Positions 35,721-49,394 of a DNA stretch of 64,000 nucleotides are shown one piece after another. Position 1 is the stretch's first letter, and each line of letters starts with the position of its first letter. The notes beneath the pieces were generated by a model. It ran no database searches and was not told the DNA's origin. It saw only the letters and a program-made list of their open reading frames with translations. This stretch comes from Avena insularis (Eukaryota > Streptophyta > Magnoliopsida > Poales > Poaceae), in the NCBI GenBank assembly GCA_023614405.1, contig CM042696.1, positions 336,155,211-336,219,210 of the forward strand, in the 5' to 3' direction. The position numbers and the translations under genes are program-made.

Positions 35721-36968
35721 TGTAACATCCCAAAACTTCAATCCAAGCTTATCAAGATAAAATCATCCAAAACTAGGGTTAACAAAAACTTTTTCAAACA
35801 TAAAATGAAAGCATTCATATATGTGTGCATTTAAAATAGTAGTTGTTTGAATTGTCATGATTGAATGATCCAATGCTTGTAAAATGTTTCTTAGGTGATT
35901 TAAACATCATCTACATCATTCCCAAACTTTTCTTAAAGAAAATCAAATAAAAAAGAATTAAAAAAGAGGAATGGTCATTTTGGCAAATTTAACTCTCATG
36001 CCTACTTTGTCTTTTCCTAGTACTCAAAACTTAATAGAAACAATTCTTGATCTTTGCACCCCTTGCTAGTACACATAATGAGGTACCAATGCCCACCTTT
36101 TGATCTGCTAAAAACATTCTTTTACTTATTTTAATTGGCATTTGAAAATTGAATCTAATGCATATGCATAGATCACCCCTATTTCAAAACCCATCTATTT
36201 GAGCTCCACTTTCAAAACCCTTGCAACCAGAGACTACCTAGCACTAGTGGAGATCACTCAAAAATTTTGAAACCAAAATTCAAAACTTTTTCTCTTGCGG
36301 CCATTTCATCAAACACTTTACTGGCAAGATCATATTGGCCTAACTAATACTGTTTTGGGTTGATTTTTTCTATCAATTGCAATGTGCTTTGATCATCTTT
36401 GTCCCCCTCAAGCCTGACCAGACCAACCCCAGCCTCTTCCCTAACCCCTAGCTGCACTGCACTGCCATGCCTAGCCCTCTCTTGCCGGCCGACCGTGCAC
36501 TCGCAGCAGCCGCCCTCTCCAGCGTCTCTCACCATGTCTAGCAAGTTGCCTGTGGTCCACCTCCACCGCCCAACCAGCCCCATGCCAGAGACAGAGGGCA
36601 GAGCGGCCAGGAACCTCCGCACCCAGAGCCGGTCGAGCATGCCGACGCCGCCCCCAGAGCATGCCTTGTCCCTCGCCAGACAGCCTCCACGCCGCGCCAC
36701 AGCCTCCCGCCTCGACTGAGAACACCCCAGACACCCCCGCTGGCCGCCCAACGCCTCACAACCACCGCTCGCCGTGGACACTGCCGCCTCTGCCTCTCAG
36801 AGCGCCACCTCGACCAGACCGCGTGCCACCGCCCCTACGGCTGCATCCAAGTTCTAGAGCACCGCCAGGGAACCACACATCGATCGCCACCCTCAGCCAT
36901 GCCTCTACCTCGCTGTAGCCTTGTCGCCGGAGTCGCCTGCCCATCCCGCTCGGTCTCACCGTCGGGCC

Positions 36969-36975
36969 TATAAAA
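36969..36975 (+). promoter_or_regulatory. TATA box in solo LTR I
   Basis: TATAAAA at the position shared by the G1 LTRs. Confidence 0.7.
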
Positions 36976-38081
36976 GGGGCCCTCCCCAGCCTCTTCTCTC
37001 CACACCATTCTACTCCCCTCACCTCTCTGAACCACACCCACCTCTCGCCGGAGCAAAGGGAGTAGTAGCTCACCGGAATTGGAGCCGGAGCAGCCGCGGT
37101 AGGAGGAGAAGGGCGCCGTTGATTGCGACCACCCCAAGCTCCGCCACAACCGCGCCTCGTCTCGCTATCATCTTCCACGTCATTTTCCTGCCTCGCCGAC
37201 CCTGCTGGAGCCCTGGTATGCCCCCAGTAGACCCCCACCGAGCCGCTAGGGTTCGAGCTCGCCGGCGACCTGTTCGTCGTTGACGACGACCCTCAGCCGT
37301 AGATTCCTATTCTAATCGCACGGCCCACAGCATACTGCTTGGTGCTTTAAGTGTCACGACACGGGACCCCTGTCACCGAGCCTGCATGGAGTGCCAATGG
37401 GCCGGCCCATTTCTTTTCCCGCGCTAGCCCACCCATTCAAATCTGGATTTTTTCTTTTTAGTTAAATCTAGTTTCTGTCCACTATTTCAAAATTCAATTC
37501 TGTGAGTTTGACAATTCCAAATAGCATGAAACAAATTTTGCCTGAAAGGTATGATCTATCCAAGACCGTTGGATTTAATTCAATTAGAGGTATAGATATC
37601 TCCTAATAAAAATAAGAAGAGAGAAGCTTTTGCAACTTGCAACATTTTTAAAAAATCAACCAAGTTAGCTTTTGAGTTGATTCCAACTCTCAAAAATCAC
37701 ATTTCATCATATCTATCTAAATATGTAATAATATTAAGGTTTACATGCAGTTACTTTGGACCAGTACCAAAATAATGCTATATAGGCATTTCTAGTCACT
37801 TTAAATCATTAAATAATAAACTTAAACTAAAGTAATATTGATCCAACCTTTAAATCTCATTCCCACATGTTGGAATATGTGGTGAGGACATGTGTCCACA
37901 TGATCCCATATTTTGGTGGTGAATATTAAATTTTAGTTAATATTTCAATGAGTAGAAATTACTTTTCTAAAATAAAAAGGATGAAACTATTGAAGTTAAA
38001 CTTGTGATGTTTGTGATGATAATAGATCATCAAATGTGTGTTTTAGAATACTACTTAGCCTAGTTAAGTACTGTTTGGTGA

Positions 38082-38315
38082 TTGTGCACTCCCTATGTAT
38101 TTATAGACGCTAGTACCGACCAAGCTTTCGAGGAGGAGGAGTTCTACCAAGAAGAAGAAGAAGAAGAAGGAGAAGAAAACTTCAACCACTGCACCAACCA
38201 AGGCAAGCCACCATTAACAGTACAAGCTACCCTTAGCAAGCTAGCAATATCCCAGATTAACCCTTGCAAGTTAGTACTTGCAAGTGTAGTACTTAGCAGA
38301 CTAGAATCAAACTAG
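38082..38315 (+). other. Acidic open frame in solo LTR I
   Basis: 77 codons with FIDASTDQAFEEEEFYQ, a longer Glu run than in E, and NFNHCTNQGK. The longer run comes from gaa triplet expansion. See the matching frame in E at 4333. Confidence 0.4.
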
Positions 38316-38905
38316 ATGGTTTAGCATAGATGCCTTAAGCATGCTTTGATCACACCCTTTTGACTATTAGTACCCCAAGTCGTACTCACAAGTTTTACTC
38401 CCCTTAGTACACAAAGATCTTTACTTGTGTTGAAGGTAGCATAAAAAGTATAAAACTTGACCTACTTAGAAACCTTTAGATGTCATTCTATGGCATGAGA
38501 TTGATCCCATCCTTCCACTTCAGTGAACACTCTTAACTTAGTATTTTAGAGTGGATAAAAAACTTGAGTCACTTTAGATGGGCACACTTGGTGAAAATGA
38601 ATTCTGAAAACCTTGGAATGATCAGTCATTCTATTGAGATGTTTTGACATGTGTTGAGAAACACAAATGATTGAGGATGATGAAAATATTGAGGCATGAG
38701 CCTTAACCCTTTTATAAAACTGATGGTTGGATTCGGATGCGATACCATTCCAAATTTTCCGTACAACCACACTACCTGAATTGGGTAAGGCTTAGCTGGA
38801 AATTTATATGCATTAGTATTAGTTCCCTCATGGGAGAGGTTTGAGCTGAGGCTACCTCTCAATGTTGTCCACCTATGCAGTGCCCAAGATGACTGATGGT
38901 CATGG

Positions 38906-39151
38906 TTGGGAGGCCATGCTCATAGGAGAGGTGCTTATACTGGGGTGTGTAAAGGGAAGGTTATGTTTGATTATCTGCATACTAAGTATGATGATTTAGT
39001 GTTACCCCTGACAGATGTATCGAATCTTGTGGTGAAAGTGTACCACCTCTGCAAAGTGTCAAACTATTCGAATAGCCGCGTTCGCGGTTATGGACAATTG
39101 CAATGGCCATACTGTTTCGTTGTCAGATGTTTTCTAAATACTTTGAAGTAA
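38906..39151 (+). other. Conserved open frame in solo LTR I
   Basis: 81 codons, with GKVMFDYLHTKYDD and SNYSNSRVRGYGQL shared with the other G1 LTRs. It spans the palindrome at 39064. No known domain. Confidence 0.35.
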
Positions 39152-39688
39152 TGATAAATCTTTGACTTGACCACAACAGGGTTGTGTTGATGATAATAGC
39201 TTCCCAACTTAAGTGATTCTAGAACATTACTTTATCTTTCTTTGCTTCTGAACTCAGCTTAGGTTTCAAACTTAACTTGATAGTTAAACTTAGATTTAGC
39301 ACTTTGACTTAGAACTATAGTACCTGTTAATAGTAGTTTGCGAGTACTTAAAGAATACTCATGGCTTTTGTCCCTGGCTATTATCATGGCCAGACTATGA
39401 AGGAGATTATCAAGATGATGGTCAGCAGGACGGCTATGATAACTTGGACTATCTCACAAGATTGCTGCGTGCCTGAAGATGGACCCCACCGCTACGCTTA
39501 TCTTTTATTTCCGCTGCTTGTTGTATTAAAGACTGGATCATGAGATCCTTATTTGTGTAAAACCTTATGTATGGATTGTAATGGATGATGTACGGTGATA
39601 TCCAATCCGTTCTGTCTCGCAAAAATGGTAATCCTGGGATTGCGAGGTATGGCATAACGGGCATCTGGGATTAAAATCCGTGTCGACA

Positions 39689-39747
39689 GCAGATCTGGTC
39701 AAGGCTGTCATTGGTTCAAATTGCAGCCGCACGACTGCCTCGGGCGC
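39689..39747. other. Unexplained 59-bp segment beside solo LTR I
   Basis: This piece replaces about 55 bases seen in the other LTR of B (26730-26785) and matches nothing else in the window by eye. It could be filler DNA from repair. Confidence 0.4.
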
Positions 39748-40092
39748 CATGGTAGAGGTGGGCCGGCTCAGCTGGCCCGGTTAGAATAGATCCTTTTTTT
39801 ATACTTTTTTTCTGTTTCACTAAATGTTTCATATCTTTTCAAACGGACTCCGAATTAAGTGAGACCATTCTCTAAAATTTTGTAAAAAGAAGGAGGTTAG
39901 AAAGGGGTTATCAAATAACACTTTTGCAAGGGTTTAGGAGGATTGATTTTGTTTAACCCTTTCTTTGTCTTTATATGACTATAGGGTTTAGGGAAAACAT
40001 TTGATGCATCTTCTTATTGTGTGATGCCATGATGCAATGATATGATGCATGCTACTAGTAACATCTGCAATCGTAAAATTTGGGATGTTACA
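39748..40092 (-). repeat. 5' LTR of B, outer arm
   Basis: Aligns with 26790-27140 of the 3' LTR and ends (minus-strand start) TGTAACATCCC at 40092, followed by the duplication ctata. Confidence 0.93.
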
Positions 40093-40097
40093 CTATA

Positions 40098-40431
40098 GTC
40101 ATTGACATAACACCAATGAAACACCGTTCACTAGTATTACATCCCTCAGAGTGGTACAACAGAAACACAACAGGTCCAACACATGACTATAGATTACAAC
40201 TCGACTCTTTACAAGAGATCCAGAGAACACTCTAGGTTAAAGAGAGAGAAAGAACTTCTTACAAAGAAGAACCAGAAATAATAACTCCGAACTATCTGGC
40301 TAAAATGACTAATGTCTAAACCATAAGGCTTGCAATTCCTACTAATGCAATGCTCTACAGAAGTAGGTTTTATGGATAGAGTATCTACTCCTATCTAAAC
40401 AGAGACTTTGTCTTCACTTCAGCTCATGTAT
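40098..40431 (-). repeat. Middle piece of 5' LTR of H
   Basis: This non-coding stretch lies between elements B and C. It joins 23965-24006 on one side across B and 59309-59475 on the other across C, as shown by the target duplications ctata and tgtat. Confidence 0.7.
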
Positions 40432-43109
40432 TGTCAACACCCGAATTTTTAATCCTAGATGCCTGTTATGCCATACATCGCAATCCCAAGATTACCATTT
40501 TTGCGAGACATAACAGATTGGATATCATAGACATCATCCATTACAAAGCATAATAATGTCTTAGACAAATAGAGAATCTCATGATCCAGTCTTAATACAA
40601 ACAAGCAACAGAATAATAAGCGTAGCGGTGGGCTCCATCTTCAGTGTCAAAGGAAATGCTGACGATGGGAGATGATCCTAGTTGTCGTAGACGTCCTGCT
40701 GTCCATCATACTGATAGTCCTCCTCATAGTCTAGCCACGGGAATAGCCAGGGACAAATCCATGAGTACTCTTTAAGTACTCGCAAACTATCACTAACAAG
40801 TAGTTCTAGTAGGAATCCTAAGCTCTAAGTTTATTTGCAAAAAGCCAGATTTATCTAAAACCGAGTTTAGAAGTAAAGAAAACTAAGTTAATGTTCTAAA
40901 TCACTTTAAGTTGGGAACCTAGTTTTCATATTCACTACCCTGTCGTGGCCAAGTCAAAATCATAGTTCACTTCACAAGTCATTTTGAAAACATCTGATGA
41001 TGGAATAGTATGGACACTCGAACTGTCCATGACCGCGGACGCGGCAATTCGAATAGTTTGACACTCTGTAGAGGTGGTACACTTTCACCACAAAATTCGA
41101 TACATCCGTTAGGGATAACCCTGGATCATCATACTTAGTATGTGGATAATCAATCATAACCTTTCCTTTACACACTCTAGTATAAGCACCTCTCCTATGA
41201 GCTTGGCCTCCTAGCCATGGGCATTTGCCATCCTGGGTACTGCATAGGTGGACATCATCAAGAGGTAGCCTCAGCTCAACCCTCTTCTGCGAGGGAACCC
41301 ATACTAATGCATATAAACTTCCGGATAAGCCTTACCCAATTCAGGTATTGTGGTTGTACGGTAGATTTGGAATGGTATCGCATCCGAACCCAACCATCAG
41401 TTTTTATAAAGGGCTAAGGCTCATGCCTCAACATTTTTACCATCAAATCCATTTGTGTTTCTCAGCACATGACAAAACATTTCAATAGAATGACTCATCA
41501 TTCCAAGGTTTTCACAAATCATTTTCACCAAGAATTCCCATCTGTAGTGATCAAGTTTTATTCTTAGCACTAGCCACTAAGTTAAGAGTGTTCACTAATG
41601 AGGGGTGCAAATCCCAATCTCATGCCATAGAATGACATCTAGTATAGGCCTAGATTTATACTCTTTATGCTATCTATACTACTTTCCAAAATCTCACAAA
41701 TCACTTAACTAAAATTAAAGAACTTTGGTAAAGTAAAACAAAAAGTAAAGCTTGTAAGTAAAACTTGGGATGTGTATAAATCAAAATGTATAACCAAGCA
41801 TGCCTAATGCATCTTGCTTAGGTTATCTTGCATCTAGTGATGGCTTGCATGTATTAGCTTGCCAATAATAGGTTGCCTTGATTAGTGTAGTGATTGAAGT
41901 TTTCTTCTTCTTCTTCGGGGTAGAACTCCTGCTCCTCATATCGTTGGTCGGCACTATCGTCTATAAATAAATACGGGGTACACAATCACCAAACAATATT
42001 TAACTAATTCTATTTAGCACACTAAGCCTCACACTAGATGATCTAGCATCATCACAATCATCACATGAATTAAAGAACTAGTTTTATTTAGTTTATTTGA
42101 GAAAAATAATTTCAACTCATTGAAATTAATTAAGATTTAATATTCTCCAATTAAAATATGGGATCATGTGGACACATGTCATCACCACATATTCTAATAC
42201 ACGGGAATGTGATTTAAAGGGTTGATCACATTTTATAAAGTTTAAGGTTATTATTTAATAGATTTAAAGTGACTAGAAATGCCCTAATAGCCTTCTTTTG
42301 GTACTAGTCCAATGTCACTCCATGTAATCCTACATATTTTTACACATTCAGATAAATATTATCAAATGTGATTTTTGAGAGTTGGAATCAACTCAAAAGC
42401 TATTATGGTTGATTTTTTAAAAATGTTTGAAGTTGAAAAAGTATATGTCTTGTTATTTTTACTATAGAATATCTCTAACTCCAATTGATTTAAATCCAAT
42501 GGTCTTGGATAGATATTTTAATTTACTTTCTAGAAAAATTTGAATCATGCAAATTGGTTAAGTGAAACTCTCTGAATTGATTTTTGAATTGAGGGACATA
42601 ATAGGATTTCAACTAAATTGGAAAATCCATATTTCAATTTCCTGGGCTGAGCGGGAAAACTAAACAGGCCAGCCTAACTACATAGCACAGTGCAGCGCGC
42701 GGCTGACAGAGGGGGTCCACTGGTCAGTGACTCATTCTACGTGAAACGGTACCATTTACCCTAAGCCCTACGATTAGAAGCAAGATCAACGACTGAGGGT
42801 CGTCGTCGACGACGAACAGCTCCGGCGACGAGCTAAACCTGACGCGGTGGTGGGGATCTCGCGGGGCTCACCTGGGCTCCATCTAGGGTCGGCGACGATG
42901 GCAAACGACTTGGTAAATGACAGCGAGGCGAGGCGTGCATGGCAAGGCTTGGGGCGGTCGGAATCGACGACGCCCTTCTCCTCCAGCAGCGGCGGACTCC
43001 GATGCAATTCCGGCACGGTGGTGCTCGCCTTGCTCCGAGGTGAAGTGGGGAAGGTCAGTGAGGAGTGGGGAGTGAAGTGGTGTGGAGAATGGAGGCGGAG
43101 GTGGCCTCC

Positions 43110-43116
43110 TTTTATA
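43110..43116 (-). promoter_or_regulatory. TATA box in 3' LTR of C
   Basis: TATAAAA on the minus strand; same place as in the other G1 LTRs. Confidence 0.65.
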
Positions 43117-46100
43117 GCTCGGCGAGGGGACCGAGCGGTGCGGTGGTGAGCTCGACGGTGGCGTCGCTACAGGCAGCTAACGACATGTGTGAGGCCTTAG
43201 GACGGTGCGGTGCTCCCTGGCGGTTCTCACGGACTTAAAGGCGCGGCGTGGGGCGGCGTGGTTTGGTCTGGCGCGTGCGGCAGCTGTGGGTCGCGCGGCG
43301 GCAAACGGGTGTGTCTGTCGGGGTGGGGTGATCATGGTGAGGCTGCACGTGCGCGGTGAGGGCAAGGCATGAGCTGGCGGAGCTGGTCGGGCACGGTGCA
43401 CTGGCACACTCTGGACACGGTGCAGAGGGGCGGTGTGTGGTGGTGCTAGTGTGGTCCACGACTCGGCTGGGGCTGTGGCCTGGAAAGGGGATGGCGTTAG
43501 GGGCTACTAGACACGCTGGATGGGCGCGGGGCTGTCTGGTGCGAGGTGGCCGTGGTCGGCCGATGATGACCACAAATGGGCGGCGCTCCACTTGCAAGCG
43601 GTGCAGGGGGAGCTGGTCTGGGGCTGGGTTAGGCTTAGGGGAGACAGGGAAGTAACTAGGGAACCATTTGGTTGATGATCACTATACAAAACAGTGAAGT
43701 TAGTCTAGAGGTTTTTCTGTGCATGCCAAGTGTTTGTGTTAATGGCCGCATGAAATTTATATTTGAATTTTTGATTCAATTTTTTTGAGTGATCTTAGAT
43801 TAAGCTTGAGAGACTAGGTTTTCTTGGAGAGGTTAAGGTGAATTGATTTGGTAGGTTTTTGAAAAAGTGGGATCTTAACAAATACACTTGATTCAATTTT
43901 CAAATGTCCTTTAAATGGATTTGCTAGATGTTTTTGTAAGTTTGTAAAGTGGGCCTTGATACACTTTTACTTGGTCTAGCAAGGGGTGAAAAGAAATAGA
44001 ACTGCTTCTGTTAGAAATTCTCCTCTAGGAACACCTAAAGTGGCCTAGTGGTTTAAAATGGTCAAAATGACCATTTGTGTAACATCCCAATTTCAGCAAC
44101 CCTGATTATTTCTCCAGAAGGCAAAAATCAAGGGGAACAAAAACTTTTTCTGGTTCATTGGGGAAGTGTTTGCTTGTGGTCTATTTGTGCTTGTGCATGT
44201 GAGTGTATACCATATGATACTCCTTACCTCACCTTCAGTTGACAAAAGCTATTTAACAAAACTATCCTGGCTCATCTTACATATTCTCGAATGTTCTGGC
44301 ATCTTAAAACCTGAGCCAAGATGCTTATGTAGCCAAAACTATTTTAGTTTCTTCTATTGACAAAACTATGGAGAGATATATAACATAATCTCCTTATGAT
44401 TTCAAGACAGAACCTTCAACTACTCTTACCTCTAGGATCTCAGAAACCTTTTACAATATTTTGAACTCTACTCTTGGTAGATGTACCAGGGATCTTACCT
44501 TATTCAAACTCTAACCAATTAAAAATACCTATCCTTACCTCAAGCTATGCTTGATGGTACCTCTAGTAGTAGTTGATGTGTTTGTAAGATGAGTTGCCTT
44601 GATCTGCTATTTGACTTGATTGCTTAGGACATAGTATGAGCTACTCTAGGAGCTCCTCACTAGGATCAGGATGCTTCCAAATCATCCCACCCTAAGCAAG
44701 AATACAATCTGGATCTAATCTCTAGATACTAGGTGATCATCAAAAATCCTTAACCAGATCAGCTCTGATGTGATCTAATTCTAGAAGCTTCCAAGTCAAT
44801 GAAGACCAGTATCAAGCAAGGATCCTTCCTACTCAAACTAATCTTCAATATCATCCACTTGATGATGCTCAGATACCTTGCAACCCATCAAAAACATCTC
44901 CTCTCATACTCTAGTCAAAATCCTCAAATCTGCTAAATTTGGCCGTCTGGAAAACTATTTCCAACATCACCTTTTTTGATGTCTCCCTTTCTCAACCCTT
45001 GTGCATTTTTTAAAATGCATCTGAACCATCTTGTTAACCATCCTAAGAAATACCAAGGTCCACTCTTTCTCTTGGTTATATCACCCTCCAAACCACTTGT
45101 TCTTGATGGTTTTGCAGGCAAGAAAATAACTTTTCCTGCAAATCTAGTCAACATGCCTACTTTGGCAGAAGCTCACACCATCATCCAACCTTATTTGGAC
45201 CAACTCTCTGCATGGTTGTGTTCTACTTATATAGGTCTATCAATATCCACTTCACTTGTTCCAATTGGATCCTTGTGCCTCTTAAACCCACAAGGTTTTG
45301 AAGGCTAGTTGATAATCTGCTTTGGCGGGCTTATTTTATTCAAAGTTTGAAAGCTTATCTTGGTGAACTCAAGCAAGATAAATCTCAAACCTCCTTACCA
45401 TGTTGATGTGCATCACTTGGTATATCCATCCATCTACCCCATGCCCCAAGGGGAGATCTGAACTCCAAGATACCACCATGTTTTGATGGTATGAAATTAA
45501 CATCACCCTAGATCCCTAATCTAGGGCATTTCACCAAAGTCAACTTGGATTCTCCAATCCCAAGATTGCAAATGCTTGCTACACCTTGTATACATCATCT
45601 ACCTTGATCATCAAGATTTATCAAATATTATCCATAATTATTATGGCTCCAAATCTAATTAATCTCTTTAATAGTCAAAATCTCCAAAACTTCTCCCATA
45701 AAGGAAAGTTTGGTTTTTGCCAAAACACTTCCCCAACTTTTGGCTCAATTGAGTCCTATATATCACACCCCATCTTTCCACTTCAAAAATAAATATTTTT
45801 GAAGAGCTTTATTATTTCTTTACGCTCATTTTCTTAAATGGCAGAAATGGAATAATAAATGTTTTAAATACTTCTATGCCTCAATAAATCTTGGGAAAAT
45901 TCCCCTAAGTGTGTATTCACATTTGGGATCCTCTCAAACCAAAAACCAACCTTGTTCAATGTAAAAATACCAAATGATCTTCTAGAAACCACTTCTGCCC
46001 TTTTTGAATAAATGGATTTATGAGGACTAAAACCCCTTATAAAAATCCCAAATAAATCCTAGGAGTCTACTTGGACCTCATCTACCTACCAGTACCCTCT

Positions 46101-46504
46101 CCCCCACCACTTCCAATACAAATCCTTGAACCTCTTCACAAGCTCTCTTGTGATCAAAATCTTGCAAAACACTTGAACTTGAACCAAACTAGGATCAAAC
46201 CACCACCCATGCTTGACAAGCACTCCCCCACATCACCCAGCACTCCCCTGGTCGTGAGAACTGTAGCTCCACCCTAGCATTGCCCATTTTACCCTTGTAC
46301 TAGTAGAGAGAGAGAGATGCAAGCAAAACTTACAAGATTTACCCCCACTTAATTACCACAGCTGCCACCCCCTCCCTCTCTGATCCAGCACGACCAAAAC
46401 CCATTCATACCCCTCCCTACCCATGTCTGGACCAATCCCTGGCCAGCCTTTCCCCTCCCCCATGTCCAAATGGGTTATTTACCCCAACTAGCTCCCCTCC
46501 TTGC

Positions 46505-46510
46505 TATAAA
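46505..46510 (+). promoter_or_regulatory. TATA box in solo LTR L
   Basis: TATAAA is followed within 150 bases by a CT-rich stretch, as in the G1 LTRs. Confidence 0.6.
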
Positions 46511-48243
46511 GGCTAGAAGCCACCCCAGCCAGCCCCATGCCCCTCATTTGCTCCCTCCCACCTCCACTCACTCTGCCCAGGCTCCACTCCCTCTCCCCTG
46601 CTTTGTGTTGTCCAGAAGAAGAAGAAGGAGGAGCTCTCGGCCTCCTCACAAAATCGAGCAAGGCTCTCTCTCCCTTGCTCCCCCTCCTCTGCATGTAACC
46701 CTATGCTTATTTTTGACAAGGACCAACTCCTCTGTCCTCGCCAGTGAGCTCCGACGAGGTCACCCTCGGCCTCTGTCACGCGGGCTACTTCTAGTGGACC
46801 ACCACAGCCGTGCCGCCCATCGATCTGCTCGCCGTCATCGATCACGTTGCCCTGCACCCTCCCTGTTGCCTCCTGAGCCCTCTAGTGAGCTCCCTCCTCC
46901 CTCTCTGACATGCTAGGGTTCCACCGCCGTGAGCTCTGCTCTGTCGAGCACGACGACGCGCCGCCGTCCATCGCGACTTAATCGAATGGCCAGATCTATG
47001 TGATACCACTTCGGCCGCCCAGTCCCACTGACCGTTGGGCCCCGCCTGGCAGGTTCAAGCCACGGCTCCCACGTGCCTCATCGCCCGCTGTTGGGCCGAA
47101 TCCTCTCTACGCGGCCTAGTACCTCCCCAGATCTAGCCCAGCCTGCTCTGTTTCCTTTTCTTTTTATTCTCGTTCCAGAGAAATACCAGTAGGATTAAAT
47201 CATTTTGAAAATGTAAATCAAGTCCAATTGCCAAAATATAAATTCCTGGTAGTACTCTGATGTTTTCTTAATCATGCAGAGGCAACCCCAAGTCAAAAAT
47301 AATTTCCATCAATTGTTGATAATTATTCTGCAGCAAGGTGTACATTGCACTAATTAATTTCCTCAATGAGTTTTACATGTCCAATTGGGTAAAATCAAAG
47401 CCCTACTGAGAGGTATTTGATATACCTATCATCCAGCATAGGTCCTATGCCAAGGTGACAGAAGGGTGTCTTTAACAAAAATAACAAAAATAGCCTTTAT
47501 CTGCCTTGGATAAATTCTCTAGGTCAAACCAAATGTGGTAATGACCTTATTCCACCTCCCAGTACCTCATAATATCAGTATCTATCAAACCCCAGCAGAT
47601 CAGATTATATTGAGCCCTGGTTAGATTTTAGTGATTTAAATTCTTCTGTAAAGGGTATTTTCACTAAATAAATCACTCTAGGAGATTGGAAACTCCAAAA
47701 GGAGTGAATCCAATTTCTACAGAAATTTATTCCACATGCCTACCACCTGCCCTTGGAATCAACTCAATAGCTTCTGTAGAATTAATCTGGTGAAAAAGAG
47801 AAAAACCTTATGAAACTGCCTTTGGGAATTTCCTAAGGGCATTCTGGTAATTTTTAGCCTTGATTCCAACTCTATGTGGTTCGGTGCATCAAACTCTACC
47901 TAAACATCGAAGGAAATAATTTTTGGAGCTCCAAATAAATTCTAGTGAATTATTCCCTCAAACTAGAGTTATTACCACTATAAACATCATAACTAATTCT
48001 AGGTAATTGATATTCCGGTGAAACCACTTGTGTTGGTTTTGTTTTGTGAAGTCCTAACTGAGTATATCATTGTTACACAATAATACCATACAAAATATGG
48101 TCTTGTTCCAAAATCCATCTCTTAGGTAGTTTCTAGACTATAAATTATAAGGGATTTTTATCCCCTTCTCCAAGGCCATCCCCACCTTCTAAACCAAACC
48201 ATCTCCACACCCTCTAAATCTTAGTTTGGTATTATTTAGTTGA

Positions 48244-48537
48244 TTGTTGTATTGTATTGGTGCCTGTATGCCTTTGTTGATTGTGCTCTTGCTTGTTGCA
48301 TGTATACTCGGTGACGACGATAGTTGCGCTTGTATTGACGCCGAGAAGAAGAGGTCTCATTATTATTGGTATTATGGTTTTCTAAGAAGAAGTCCAGGGA
48401 CATATTGCCATATTTCTGATCTCAGGAAAGCCACCTTCTTGCTCATAAGCCTTGTCCTACTGTTTTACTTACGCATGTTTTATCTACTGTTTATTAAAAC
48501 TATATTGTTTTACTATATGTTGATGTATATATGGTAA
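48244..48537 (+). other. Open frame in solo LTR L
   Basis: 97 codons with CILGDDDSCACIDAEKKRS, then Tyr-rich and hydrophobic text. Its position corresponds roughly to the acidic frame of G1 LTRs (before the palindrome module), but similarity is weak. No domain is recognised. Confidence 0.25.
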
Positions 48538-49394
48538 TGGTTTGGCTCCTCCGAACTATTACACTTTTGTACTATTAAGTACAACCCCTTGGTGACATCT
48601 ACTTGTCCCTAGTAGAGTAGATGGTGTAACACACCATACCCCTTTGGAGACCCCGATTTAGCCAAAGCAAAACTATAGGATGGGAAGACCCCGGAAACGT
48701 TTTTACCAAATGTTTTATGATAAAACCTTGGTGAGGTGGGACCTCCCAAGTGATGTTGAGAAAGAAAAAGGTTTTGTTTTACAAAATGCTGAAGAAAAGA
48801 TGGAGGAAAAAGGTTTACAAAAACACACCCGATTCTTTGCAGTTTAGCTATAACAACTTAACCCTGTGCAACCACATTACTCTGTTATGGCACAGGGCTG
48901 GATTTGATGTTTGTTTATTATGGTATAAGCTGCCTTGTAACTACTACAGGGGATCGGGGATCCCTGGAGGGTGGGCCTTCTCCGGTAAAGGTCCATGTGG
49001 GACATCGACCTGGAGAAGGAACGAAGGGTTTGCTGGCCTCCGCGCGTTACTATGAGCCCCTCATTGAAAGCGCACACTCGAGAAGTGGAAAAAGCGCTCT
49101 GGTTGGTCCTTGGTACCCGACGTCTCGGCTTTGAGGGGATTAACACTCATAGGGTAGGCACTTATATTGGAGTGGGCATCCAGAGAGTCTTGATCGGTTA
49201 CTCGACCCACGATCGGTGAAGATCAGGGTAGTGTACCCGGATGGTGTGGGTAAAGTGTACAACCTCTGAAGAGTGTAAATCTATTCGAATAGCCGTGTCC
49301 GCGGTTAAGGACGGGTTGGACAAACTTCTGTAGAGCGGTGCTGGTTTTGTTTGCAAAAAGGATTTCAGAAGAGAAATGGCTTTGGAAATGTTTT

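Larger units (their letters stand above)
35721..39688 (+). mobile_element. Solo G1 LTR I inside 5' LTR of B (3968 bp)
   Basis: It runs from TGTAACATCCC to ...CCGTGTCGACA, on the opposite strand to B. It has all G1 LTR parts: TATAAAA at 36969, acidic frame 38082-38315, conserved frame 38906-39151, palindrome 39064-39075. No internal region is attached. The flanks ...gtgca and gcaga do not form a 5-bp duplication. To its right, 39689-39747 does not match the other LTR of B. The insertion site was therefore altered, perhaps during break repair or exchange between two elements. Confidence 0.88.
24007..40092 (-). mobile_element. Complete Ty3/gypsy element B, with target duplication
   Basis: The duplication ctata stands at 24002-24006 and 40093-40097, directly outside the LTR ends. 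On the minus strand the order is 5' LTR (40092-32968, split by solo LTR I), PBS, leader ORF, gag with CCHC knuckle, protease, RT, RNase H, integrase, chromodomain-like end, polypurine tract and 3' LTR (27140-24007). Pol order with integrase last is Ty3/gypsy. Its proteins and LTRs differ from G1. The two LTRs show about 6 differences in their first 155 bases by hand count. Confidence 0.97.

Noticed and set aside
36756..37238. 160-codon frame in solo LTR I
   Set aside because: Low-complexity antisense frame over the GC-rich promoter half; same artefact as in A.
46470..46916. 148-codon frame in solo LTR L
   Set aside because: Pro/Ser/Arg-rich over a CT-rich leader, no domain, and lies across the promoter start region.
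48626..48640. TGTAACACACC as a new LTR start inside L
   Set aside because: No matching end, no polypurine tract and no repeat of L's start; the exact atttg duplication fits L as one unit.
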